37,048 nt of DNA from contig WGMA01000084.1 in the NCBI GenBank assembly GCA_016125285.1, positions 1 to 37,048 of the forward strand, read 5' to 3'. A program made the position numbers and the translations under genes. This DNA comes from Phycisphaera sp. (GTDB lineage: Bacteria; Planctomycetota; Phycisphaerae; Phycisphaerales; Zrk34). Positions 16,347 through 24,456 of this stretch are shown piece after piece (position 1 is the first letter of the stretch; each line of letters begins with the position of its first letter). The notes under the pieces are model-generated. The model made no database searches, was not told the origin of the DNA, and saw nothing but the letters and a program-made list of their open reading frames with translations.

Positions 16347-17519
16347 ATGCCCGCACTGACCTTTGAGATCGAGCACGAGGACGCGTCCGGCGAGAGCCGC
16401 GCGCGGGTGGGGCGTGTCACGACGCCGCACGGCTCGTTCGACACCCCGGCGTTCATGCCCGTGGGCACCAAGGCGAGCGTCAAGGGCCTGCTGCCGGAGC
16501 TCGTGGCGGGCACGGGCGCGCAGATCATCCTCAACAACACCTATCACCTGACACTTCGGCCGGGCACGGACCGGATCGCACGGCTCGGCGGCGTGCACGG
16601 CCTGATGAACTGGCACGGGCCGATCCTGACGGACTCCGGCGGGTTCCAGGTGTTCAGCCTCGCCGACGTTCGCAAGATCACCGACGACGGCGTGACGTTC
16701 CGCAGCGAGGTGGACGGCCAGTACATCGAGCTGTCGCCCGAGGCGTCGATCAAGGCGCAGAACGAGATCGGCGCGGACATCATCATGGCGTTCGACGACT
16801 GCCCGCCGGCGTCGGTCGAGGACGTGTCGCCGGACAACGTCACGTCGGGTCGGCACGCGGTGTCGGCCGACGCGTACGCCGAGCGGAACGCCGTGGCGAT
16901 GGAGCGGACGCTGCGGTGGCTGGGGCGTTGCGTCGAGGCGCACGCCCGGCCGGACGATCAGGCGTTGTTCGGCATCGTGCAGGGCGGCGTGGACCTGGAG
17001 ATGCGAGCGGCGTGCGCCAAGGCGGTCACGGCGCACGACCTGCCGGGGTACGCGATCGGCGGGGTGGCGGTGGGCGAGGGGCCGGAGCAGATGATGCGGG
17101 TGGTGGATCACACGGCTCCGCTGCTGCCTCGGGACAAGCCGCGTTACCTGATGGGGGTGGGCTACGAGCGGGACATCGTGGGGGCGGTTCGTGCGGGGAT
17201 CGACATGTTCGACTGCGTGCTGCCGACGCGTAACGGGCGGAATGCCAATGCGTTTACGCGGACGGGTCAGATCCGGCTGAAGAACGCCCGTTTCGCGGAG
17301 GATCCCGAGCCGATCGAGCCGGGGTGCGACTGCGTGGCGTGTGCGGGCTATAGTCGGGCTTACCTGCGGCATCTGTTCCTGGCGGACGAGATGCTGGGGC
17401 CGATCCTGGTGAGCCTGCACAACCTCCGACATTTTCAGCGGTTGATGCTGGACATCCGGGCTGCGATCCGGCATGATGACTGGTCTTTGCTCCGGTCGGA
17501 ATGGCCGGTGCTGGGTTGA
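16347..17519 (+). CDS. tgt: queuine tRNA-ribosyltransferase (tRNA-guanine transglycosylase)
   Basis: This 390-aa cytoplasmic enzyme swaps guanine 34 of GUN-anticodon tRNAs for preQ1 in queuosine synthesis. The TIM-barrel active site is recognisable: Asp96 in ILTDSGGFQVFSL, MAFDDCPP (usually MAFDECTP), the substrate loop LFGIVQGG and AIGGVAVGEG, and the nucleophile region GIDMFDCVLPTRNGRNA (285-301). The zinc site is complete: Cys328, Cys330, Cys333 (CDCVAC) and His359 (SLHNL). The length is slightly above the usual 370-380 because of residues between 155 and 175. Placement before yajC and secDF is a widely conserved order. The start at 16347 fits the protein N-terminus; TATGAT 8 nt upstream suggests a leaderless message. 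Confidence 0.97.
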   Translation: MPALTFEIEHEDASGESRARVGRVTTPHGSFDTPAFMPVGTKASVKGLLPELVAGTGAQIILNNTYHLTLRPGTDRIARLGGVHGLMNWHGPILTDSGGFQVFSLADVRKITDDGVTFRSEVDGQYIELSPEASIKAQNEIGADIIMAFDDCPPASVEDVSPDNVTSGRHAVSADAYAERNAVAMERTLRWLGRCVEAHARPDDQALFGIVQGGVDLEMRAACAKAVTAHDLPGYAIGGVAVGEGPEQMMRVVDHTAPLLPRDKPRYLMGVGYERDIVGAVRAGIDMFDCVLPTRNGRNANAFTRTGQIRLKNARFAEDPEPIEPGCDCVACAGYSRAYLRHLFLADEMLGPILVSLHNLRHFQRLMLDIRAAIRHDDWSLLRSEWPVLG

Positions 17520-17537
17520 GGTTAGGACGACGGCTTT

Positions 17538-17617
17538 GGGATTGAGGATTAAGCGTTCGGCCGGACGCGCGCGTCCGGGGCGGTGATCCACAATCCGAAA
17601 TCCGCAATCCGCAATGG
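17538..17617. repeat. heptad repeats flanking an 18-bp palindrome (tgt-yajC gap)
   Basis: Left arm: GGGATTG-AGGATTA (17538-17551). Centre: the perfect 18-bp palindrome CCGGACGCGCGCGTCCGG (17561-17578). Right arm: CAATCCG, AAATCCG, CAATCCG, CAATGG (17591-17617), the inverse of the left word. The element begins 18 nt after the tgt stop codon and ends 12 nt before yajC, so it fills the gap. It may be a processing or partial termination site inside the tgt-yajC-secDF unit. Confidence 0.85.
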
Positions 17618-17629
17618 AGTGAAGCGACG

Positions 17630-18154
17630 ATGAGCTGGTACGCACAGATGACGTTGGCGCAGAACGACGCGCCGCCACCCCCGTCCACGCAGGTCGCCCC
17701 GGCGCCCGGCGGCGCGGCCCCGGCCGCGGGTGGGGACGCCACGCAGTCGACGACCGGCGCCCAGGGATCGCCGGACGGCAAGGCCGGCGCTTCACGCGAC
17801 CAGACCTTCCCGCCGATGATGCTGGTGATGGTGCTGATGGTCGTGGTGTTCTGGGTGCTGATCATCGTGCCTCAGCGGCGCGAGAAGAAGAAGCAGTCGG
17901 ACCTGATGAGCTCGCTGAAGAAGGGCGACAAGATCCAGACGATCGGCGGCATCCGCGGCACGCTCATCGAGGTGCGCGGCGACGAGGTCGTCCTGAAGAT
18001 CGACGAAAGCAACAACACCCGCATGCGCATGTCGCTGTCGGCGATCCAGGCGAAGATCGGCCCGGAGAAGGACGACAAGAACGCGGGCAAGGACGACGGC
18101 AGCAAGGACGAGAAGAAAGAAGAAAAGAAGGACACCGCCAAGGCGGCGACCTGA
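17630..18154 (+). CDS. yajC: preprotein translocase subunit YajC
   Basis: This 174-aa small membrane subunit joins SecD and SecF to assist the SecYEG channel. It has one transmembrane helix (about residues 61-81, MMLVMVLMVVVFWVLIIVPQ) followed directly by the family signature QRREKKKQSDLMSSLKKGD and the soluble domain KIQTIGGIRGTLIEVRGDEVVLKI. The Ala/Pro/Gly-rich N-terminal extension (about 55 residues) and the Lys/Asp/Glu-rich C-terminal tail (from about 145) are longer than in E. coli YajC (110 aa). The gene lies between tgt and secDF as in many bacteria. Its start has GGAG 11 nt upstream, a weak ribosome site. Confidence 0.93.
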   Translation: MSWYAQMTLAQNDAPPPPSTQVAPAPGGAAPAAGGDATQSTTGAQGSPDGKAGASRDQTFPPMMLVMVLMVVVFWVLIIVPQRREKKKQSDLMSSLKKGDKIQTIGGIRGTLIEVRGDEVVLKIDESNNTRMRMSLSAIQAKIGPEKDDKNAGKDDGSKDEKKEEKKDTAKAAT

Positions 18155-18220
18155 TCGAACGGACACCCCTCACCGGGCGAGGCGGGCCGCCAACCGGCGC
18201 GATCCGCGAGCCGCCCTTAA

Positions 18221-21200
18221 GTGCATGCCCTCATGACCCCAGAAGAAGTCCAAGCGTACGTGTATGGGTTCGCGATCGCCGGCGTGATCGCGGGCGTCAT
18301 CGCCATGATCCTGTTCTCCACCGAGAAGCGGTTGGCGGGCAAGGCGGCGGTCGTCGCGGCGGTCCTGCTGCTTTGCGGTTCGCCGCTGTTCCAGGGCCTC
18401 AAGAAGGGCCCGGACCTCGCCGGCGGCTCGACCCTCCTTTACGAGGTCACGATCCCTCAGGGGTCGAACACCGAAGAGATCATGCGGCAGACCATCCAGG
18501 TCCTGCAGAACCGCGTGGACCCCAACGGCGTGATGAACCTCACGTGGCGCGTCGAGGCGGGCAACCGCTTCGAGGTGCTGATGCCGCTGGCCGGCGACGA
18601 GGTCAAGGATCGCCGCGAGACCTTCAAGTCGCTGCAGGATTCGATCACGAAGGGCAACCTGCGCAAGCGTGACGTCATCGACGCGATGAAGCTCACGGAC
18701 CCCGAGCGCGCGACGCACATCGAGGCCCTCGCCGCGGGCGTGCCCGGGCGCGCCGAGCTGCTGAACAAGGCGGCCAAGGCGTACGAGAAGCTCGACGCGG
18801 CGCGGACGGTCTATAAGAACCTCAAGCCCGACACCCCCGAGTACATCGACGCCGCCGGCGACGTCGCCCGCGCCGGCCAGGTCTTCGACGACCTCGTCGA
18901 CCAGATCATCGACACGAACCTCGACGCGTCGACGATCACGCGCGTGCTGACGATGTCGACCAAGGACAAGAACGACGCGGACAGGAAGCCGATCGCCGAC
19001 TCCAGCCCCCGCGCCGAGGCGCTCAAGCAGCTCAAGACGCGTCACCCCAACCGCGCCGATCAGGTCGACCAGCTCGTCGCGGCCTACGACGCGTACATCA
19101 AGGTCAAGGGCCCGCTCGACGACCCCAAGGACCTCGAGCGTCTGATCAAGGGCGCCGGCGTGCTGGAGTTCCGCATCGCGGTGTCGAACCAGGAAGCGGC
19201 CGACGTGGCCAACCTGCGTGACCAGCTCCGCGAGCGCGGACCGCTCGGCCAGGACCGCGGCGCCTCGATGAAGTGGTACCCGATCGACAGCCTCGAGCAG
19301 TGGGTCGACCGGCCCAGCGAGCTGGCCAAGGCCCAGAAGGACCCGATCTCGTTCCTCGCCGGCCGCCGCCTGATCGCCGCGACCTACGACGACAAGATCT
19401 ACGTGCTGCTGTGGGACCGCGAGGGCTACGGCATCCGCAAGCAGGACCCGCGGTGGCAGCTGACGCGTGCCTACCCGACGCAGGATCAACGCGGCTTCCC
19501 GGCGGTCGGCTTCCAGCTCAACGAGGCCGGCGGCTCGATCATGGGATCGATGACCGATCACCACAAGGGTCGCCAGATGGCGATCGTGCTCGACGGACGC
19601 GTCTACTCGGCGCCGACGATCCAGAGCCAGATCCGCGACAGCGGCATCATCACCGGCGGGCAGGGCGGCTTCGGCAAGACCGAGCTCGACTACCTCATCC
19701 GCACGCTCAACGCCGGCTCGCTGTCGGCGAACCTCGTCGGCCCGATCTCCGTCCGCAACATGAACCCGTCGCTCGGCGCCGAGAACCTCAGGCGCGGCAT
19801 GCAGTCCACGCTCTTCGCGCTGATCGCCGTCGCCCTGTTCATGATGGTCTACTACTTCTTCGCCGGCTTCATCGCCGACGTCGCCCTCCTGGCGAACCTC
19901 GTGCTGATCCTCGGTCTGATGTCCGGCCTGCAGGCGACGTTCACGCTGCCCGGCATCGCCGGCATCGTGCTGACGATCGGCATGTGCGTCGACGCGAACG
20001 TGCTGGTGTTCGAGCGCATCCGCGAAGAACTCAACCGCGGCGTCGACATGAAGGCCGCGCTGCGCCTGGGCTACGAGAAGGCGATGTCGTCGATCATGGA
20101 CGGCAACCTGACGAACCTGATCGTCTGCTTCGTGCTGGGCTACACCGCCACGGCCGACGTCAAGGGCTTCGCCGTGACGCTGGGCATCGGCATCTGCGCC
20201 ACGCTGTTCGCCTCGCTGTTCATGACCCGCGTGATCTTCGACATCATGTACAAGTACATGGGCGCCGGCGAGATGAAGATGCTGCCGATGACGGTCAAGG
20301 CCGTCGAGCGGGCGCTGCATCCGAAGTTCGACTGGATCGGCCGGCGGCACGTGTTCTTCGGCATCAGCGGCGCGTTGATCGCGCTGAGCCTCGTGCTCAT
20401 CTTCGTCCGCGGCGGCGACATCCTCGACATCGAGTTCCGCGCCGGCACGGAGGTCACCTTCAGCCTCAAGGACGGCGACAAGCTGACCCGCAAGGAGGCC
20501 GAGGAACGCATCGACAAGGCCGGCGGCTTCGATACGTACAACGTCGTGCTCGTCGGCGACCTCGACGACAAGTTCCGCGCCTCGGAGTTCTCGGTCGTCA
20601 CGACCGAGTCTGACCGCGACCGCGTCTCCGAGAAGCTGCACGCCGCGTTCAAGGACGTGCTGTCGATCCAGCCCGCGCTGACGTTCGACGGCTCCGACCT
20701 GCCCGAGCTCAACCCCTTCGACGAGGGCGGCCGCCGGCAGTCCAAGCCCGCGCCCGTCTACCCGATCACCAAGGCCAAGCTCGACGAGGTCGTGCCCGGC
20801 CTGCGGGACAGCGGCGCCGAGGCGCCCGACTACCTCGGCGGCGTGGCGATCTACCTCAACCACATCGACCCGCCCATGAGCATCGACGTCCTGCGTGACC
20901 GCATCAAGTCGATGCGCCTGCGTCCGCCGTACAGCGACGAGGTGCCGTTCCGCACGTTCGACGTGTTCCCCGTGGAGCGGGCCGCGAATCAGCCCGACGC
21001 CGTCTCCTCCGCCGTCGTCGTCGTGCGCGACCCCGACGTGAGCTACTTCGAGTCGACGCCGCAGTGGGAGGCCGCCCTGGCCTCGATCGAGTGGGACCTC
21101 GTCCGCGACGCGCTGACGCAGGAGACCAGCTTCTCCAAGGTCTCCAGCTACGACCCCTCCGTCGCCGTCACCATGACCGAGCACGCCATCGAGGCCCTGT

Positions 21201-21760
21201 TCTTCTCGATCATCGCGATCGTCATCTACATCCGATTCCGATTCGGCAGCCTCCGCCACGGCCTGGCCGCCATCATCGCCCTCGTCCACGACGTGATCAT
21301 CACGCTCGGCCTCCTCGCCGTCAGCGCCTACGTCTACGACATCATCGGCGCCAACTTCCTGCTCATCGAGCCGTTCAAGATCAACATGCCGATCATCGCG
21401 GCCCTGCTGACGATCGTCGGCTACTCGCTCAACGATACGATCATCATCTTCGACCGCATCCGTGAGAACCGCGGCAAGCTCGCCGTGGCCTCCCCGGCGA
21501 TCATGAACGACTCGATCAACCAGACCATCAGCCGAACCCTCATCACGTCGGGCACCACGTTCCTCGCCATCGTCGTGATGTACTTCGACGGCGGCCCCGG
21601 CATCCACGGCTTCGCGTTCGCCATGACCGTCGGCATCATCGTCGGCACCTACTCGTCGATCGGCGTCGCGGCGCCGCTGCTGCTGATCGGCACGAAGTAC
21701 GGCCGCCTGTCCGCCTCGTCGCCGGCTTCCGATAAGGCCGCCCCCGAGCCGAGCCGCTGA
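18221..21760 (+). CDS. secDF: protein translocase SecDF fusion
   Basis: This 1179-aa inner-membrane protein fuses SecD and SecF, which use the proton gradient to pull preproteins through SecYEG on the outer side. The SecD half carries its helices with GIVLTIGMCVDANVLVFERI at about residues 583-602. The SecF half begins near WIGRRHVFFGISGALIALSL and ends TFLAIVVMYFDGGPGIHGFA, with GYSLNDTIIIFDRIRENR as its equivalent motif. The protein is longer than usual fusions (about 750-850 aa) because of two insertions in the periplasmic domains: a charged helical stretch at about residues 140-295 in SecD P1 and an insert at about 820-950 in the SecF periplasmic part. The GTG at 18221 is given; ATG 18233 (MTPEEVQAYVYGF) is equally possible, and neither has a Shine-Dalgarno site. 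A strong terminator follows. Confidence 0.95.
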   Translation: MHALMTPEEVQAYVYGFAIAGVIAGVIAMILFSTEKRLAGKAAVVAAVLLLCGSPLFQGLKKGPDLAGGSTLLYEVTIPQGSNTEEIMRQTIQVLQNRVDPNGVMNLTWRVEAGNRFEVLMPLAGDEVKDRRETFKSLQDSITKGNLRKRDVIDAMKLTDPERATHIEALAAGVPGRAELLNKAAKAYEKLDAARTVYKNLKPDTPEYIDAAGDVARAGQVFDDLVDQIIDTNLDASTITRVLTMSTKDKNDADRKPIADSSPRAEALKQLKTRHPNRADQVDQLVAAYDAYIKVKGPLDDPKDLERLIKGAGVLEFRIAVSNQEAADVANLRDQLRERGPLGQDRGASMKWYPIDSLEQWVDRPSELAKAQKDPISFLAGRRLIAATYDDKIYVLLWDREGYGIRKQDPRWQLTRAYPTQDQRGFPAVGFQLNEAGGSIMGSMTDHHKGRQMAIVLDGRVYSAPTIQSQIRDSGIITGGQGGFGKTELDYLIRTLNAGSLSANLVGPISVRNMNPSLGAENLRRGMQSTLFALIAVALFMMVYYFFAGFIADVALLANLVLILGLMSGLQATFTLPGIAGIVLTIGMCVDANVLVFERIREELNRGVDMKAALRLGYEKAMSSIMDGNLTNLIVCFVLGYTATADVKGFAVTLGIGICATLFASLFMTRVIFDIMYKYMGAGEMKMLPMTVKAVERALHPKFDWIGRRHVFFGISGALIALSLVLIFVRGGDILDIEFRAGTEVTFSLKDGDKLTRKEAEERIDKAGGFDTYNVVLVGDLDDKFRASEFSVVTTESDRDRVSEKLHAAFKDVLSIQPALTFDGSDLPELNPFDEGGRRQSKPAPVYPITKAKLDEVVPGLRDSGAEAPDYLGGVAIYLNHIDPPMSIDVLRDRIKSMRLRPPYSDEVPFRTFDVFPVERAANQPDAVSSAVVVVRDPDVSYFESTPQWEAALASIEWDLVRDALTQETSFSKVSSYDPSVAVTMTEHAIEALFFSIIAIVIYIRFRFGSLRHGLAAIIALVHDVIITLGLLAVSAYVYDIIGANFLLIEPFKINMPIIAALLTIVGYSLNDTIIIFDRIRENRGKLAVASPAIMNDSINQTISRTLITSGTTFLAIVVMYFDGGPGIHGFAFAMTVGIIVGTYSSIGVAAPLLLIGTKYGRLSASSPASDKAAPEPSR

Positions 21761-21792
21761 TCGACCGCGACTCGCCGCAAGTGATGGATGTC

Positions 21793-21830
21793 AAAAGACC
21801 ACGCGCTTCAGGCGCGTGGTCTTTTCTTTT
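21793..21830 (+). terminator. intrinsic terminator of secDF
   Basis: A perfect 14-bp stem, AAAAGACCACGCGC (21793-21806) with its complement at 21812-21825, closes a TTCAG loop and ends in a T-rich run (to 21830). The A run at the base would also serve the opposite strand, but the gene on the other side points the same way. Confidence 0.93.
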
Positions 21831-21924
21831 CGGCCGATTCATCGCGATCGAAACTGAAGCACATTGCCTTTCCCGGCCGATGTAATGTTTGTATCGACAT
21901 CCCAGAAATGTCACGGAGTGACCC

Positions 21925-22827
21925 ATGCGCCGGATTCCACGGAAGGAAAACCGCACGTCCCGCCGCCCGCGGCTCACCGCCCGCCGCGTGCGGCTTTGCA
22001 CGTTCAACATTCCCGTTCCCGCCCTCGCGATCGCGATCACGCTCGCCGCGTCGGTCTCCGTGTGGGCGCTGCCCCTCGGCGTCGCCTCGCCGGACTTCTC
22101 GGCCGTCAGTCCCGACGCCAACGACCTGACCCGCCGCGTGCTCGAGGCCCGCGCCCGTCAGCTTCTGCAGAGCGACGAGGTCAACCCCGCCGAGCTGATC
22201 CGTGAGCGCATCGAGCGTGTCAAGGCCGCACACCCGCCGGTGCCCGACGTCGTGTTGCCCCCGCCGCACGAGCTGGTCCCGCCGCCCGCGCCCGAGCCCG
22301 CCGCCCCGGCCGACGCCCAGCAGCTGTTCAACACCGCGCCCGCGCACGACGCCAGCCAGGCCGAGACGTTCAACCCGGTCCCGCATCCGGCCGCGCCCAC
22401 CACACGCTCCTACGAGGTCCAGAAAGGCGACACGCTCGGCGCGATCGCCGAGAAGCAGCTCGGCACCGTCAAGCACCTGCCTGATATCCTCAAGCTCAAC
22501 CCCGGCCTCGACCCCCGCAAGCTCCGCGTCGGTCAGTCGATCACGCTGCCCATCCTGGGCGACACACCAGCACCGGCCGACACCCTCGGCGCTCTCAAGC
22601 CGCATTCCGCGATCGTCACGCCGCCCGCCGCGGCCAAGCCCGCGCCCGCCGCGCCGCTCAAGACCACCACCGTCGAGAAGGGCGAAACCCTCGGCCACAT
22701 CTCCCAGCGTGTCTACGGCACCGTCCGCTACTGGAAGAACATCCTCGACGCGAACCACGACACGCTGAAGGACCCCAAGCATCTCCGCGTCGGCATGACC
22801 CTGAAGATCCCGCCGAAGCCGGAGTGA
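21925..22827 (+). CDS. membrane-anchored protein with two LysM domains
   Basis: This 300-aa protein has a basic N-terminus, one hydrophobic helix (about residues 30-50, uncleaved anchor or signal), a Pro/Ala-rich linker and two LysM repeats at 162-209 (SYEVQKGDTLGAIAEKQLGT) and 247-296 (TTVEKGETLGHISQRVYGT). LysM domains bind N-acetylglucosamine-containing polymers such as peptidoglycan, so the protein probably sits on the cell wall. No catalytic domain is present. The repeats end in RVGQSITLP and RVGMTLKIP, the usual LysM closing strand. The start at 21925 has CGGAG upstream. It is the first gene after the secDF terminator. Confidence 0.9.
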   Translation: MRRIPRKENRTSRRPRLTARRVRLCTFNIPVPALAIAITLAASVSVWALPLGVASPDFSAVSPDANDLTRRVLEARARQLLQSDEVNPAELIRERIERVKAAHPPVPDVVLPPPHELVPPPAPEPAAPADAQQLFNTAPAHDASQAETFNPVPHPAAPTTRSYEVQKGDTLGAIAEKQLGTVKHLPDILKLNPGLDPRKLRVGQSITLPILGDTPAPADTLGALKPHSAIVTPPAAAKPAPAAPLKTTTVEKGETLGHISQRVYGTVRYWKNILDANHDTLKDPKHLRVGMTLKIPPKPE

Positions 22828-22851
22828 TCCCAACCACGCGGATTTCCTGAG

Positions 22852-22874
22852 GCCCGGGGACTTGTTTCCCGGGC
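22852..22874 (+). terminator. hairpin after the LysM gene, possible terminator
   Basis: GCCCGGG (22852-22858) pairs with CCCGGGC (22868-22874), with two further weak pairs inside. No T run follows, so termination here is only suggested by its position 25 nt after the stop codon. Confidence 0.3.
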
Positions 22875-22987
22875 TTCACCATGCGCTGGCTGCGCCGGCC
22901 GGCGCGTATCGGATCGGCGATCGCTTTTTCTCCGCCCGTTTCATCGGCTACCATGCCGCAGATCGATTCCCACCAAGAGGTTCCACC

Positions 22988-24304
22988 ATGCGCACCTGCG
23001 TCATCGACATCCCCGGCCTGTCCAACCGATTGCTCGACGCGCTGCCCGACGAGACGCGGCCCGGCTGGCTCAACGAGTTGATCGACCTCGGTCGCTCCAC
23101 CATCAGGCCCGTACTGCCCGCGGTCACCATGACCGTGCAGGCGACCTACACGACGGGCCACACGCCCGCGGGCCACGGCATGATCGCCAACGGCCTGCCC
23201 GCCTATCGCCTGCCCGACATCCGCGACAACCTCGACCTGTCCAACTTCGAGAAGTACCGCTGCGCCGTCAGCTTCTGGGAGCAGTCCAACATGCTGCTCA
23301 CGGAGAAGCGCATCTGGAAGCGTACCGGCCGCACCGCCGCGACGCTGATGCTGCAGAGCTCGATGGATCAGGCGGCCGACGTCGTGGTCACGCCCAAACC
23401 CGAACACACGCCCGACGGCAAGACGATCAGCATGTGCTGGTCGGCGCCGACCGACCTGTACAACGACCTGCGCGAGCAGCTCGGCGAGTTCCCGCTGCAT
23501 CACTACTGGGGCCCGCTGGCGGGGATCAAGTCCAGCGACTGGATCGCCGCCGCGGCGCGACTCGTGTGGGAGCAGCACCCCTGCGACCTGCAGTGGGTCT
23601 ACATCCCGCAGATGGATTACGACCTGCAGAAGCTCGGCCCGGGCGACGAGCGATGCCTGGCGTCGCTGGGTCAGACGCTCGGCCTGCTCACACCGCTGGT
23701 CGAGAAGGTGCTGTCGCAGGACGGCCGGATCCTGCTGCTCAGCGAGTACGGCATGACGCCGGTGTCGCGCAGCGTGGCGCCCAATGCGCACCTCGCCGCG
23801 GCGGGCCTGCTGACGCTGACCGACTCGGGCGAGGTCGACTACGACAACAGCCGCGCGTTCGCGATGGTCGATCACCAGGTCGCCCACGTGTACACCGCCG
23901 ACGACACGGCCACCGCCGAGGTGCGGTCACTGCTGGAGTCGATGCCGGAGGTCGACGTGGTGTACGAGGGCGGCGAGCGCGCGTCCGTGGGCCTCGACAC
24001 GCCGCGCGCCGGCGACCTGGTCGCCTTCAGCCACACCGACGCGTGGTTCGAGTACCGCTGGTGGGACGACTGGTCCAAGGCCCCGGCGTACGCGTGGACC
24101 GTCGACATCCACCGCAAGCCCGGCTACGACCCGACCGAGATGTTCTTCGACCCGGTCAACAAGCGCATCGCCGCCGACAAGCCGCAGCACGTCAAGGGCT
24201 CGCACGGCGCGCTGCCGAAGGACAAGGCCGACTGGCCCGTGCTGCTGGGCTCGAAGGACGCCGCGAGCGAGATCGACGCGACGGACGTCGCGGAGCTGTT
24301 GTAG
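22988..24304 (+). CDS. type I phosphodiesterase / alkaline-phosphatase-fold hydrolase
   Basis: This 438-aa protein is of the nucleotide pyrophosphatase/phosphodiesterase group of the alkaline phosphatase superfamily, which uses two divalent metals. Visible elements are Asp7 in VIDIPGL (metal ligand), TTGHTPAGHGMIANG (region of the nucleophile), the metal-binding IPQMDYDLQKLGPGD, LLLSEYGMTPVSR and GSHGALP near the C-terminus. The N-terminus is not a signal peptide, so a cytoplasmic location is likely. The physiological substrate is not known. I chose the ATG at 22988 because AGAGG lies 8 nt upstream and the conserved fold starts immediately; an upstream in-frame extension is not conserved. Confidence 0.87.
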   Translation: MRTCVIDIPGLSNRLLDALPDETRPGWLNELIDLGRSTIRPVLPAVTMTVQATYTTGHTPAGHGMIANGLPAYRLPDIRDNLDLSNFEKYRCAVSFWEQSNMLLTEKRIWKRTGRTAATLMLQSSMDQAADVVVTPKPEHTPDGKTISMCWSAPTDLYNDLREQLGEFPLHHYWGPLAGIKSSDWIAAAARLVWEQHPCDLQWVYIPQMDYDLQKLGPGDERCLASLGQTLGLLTPLVEKVLSQDGRILLLSEYGMTPVSRSVAPNAHLAAAGLLTLTDSGEVDYDNSRAFAMVDHQVAHVYTADDTATAEVRSLLESMPEVDVVYEGGERASVGLDTPRAGDLVAFSHTDAWFEYRWWDDWSKAPAYAWTVDIHRKPGYDPTEMFFDPVNKRIAADKPQHVKGSHGALPKDKADWPVLLGSKDAASEIDATDVAELL

Positions 24305-24340
24305 CCTCTCGCGTCTTAGCACGGCCATCATCGCCCACAA

Positions 24341-24369
24341 TTGACGCCACCCGCCGCATTCTCCAGAAT
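24341..24369 (+). promoter_or_regulatory. sigma70-type promoter for the surface protein gene
   Basis: TTGACG (24341-24346), 17 nt, CAGAAT (24364-24369), in the 152-nt gap after the phosphodiesterase gene. The leader to the ATG at 24457 would be about 80 nt. Confidence 0.45.
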
Positions 24370-24456
24370 GATGATTGCTCGCGGTCGACTTCCGTCACGG
24401 GAGTCCGGTCCGCGACACGTCGATCCATGTTGCACGCATTCACTGGGGGTTGCGAG

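Noticed and set aside
18170-21607. A 1145-aa minus-strand open frame opposite secDF
   Set aside because: It is a mirror of the GC-rich secDF codons: Arg/Asp/Val/His-rich, no domain, no start signal. The plus strand encodes a clear SecDF.
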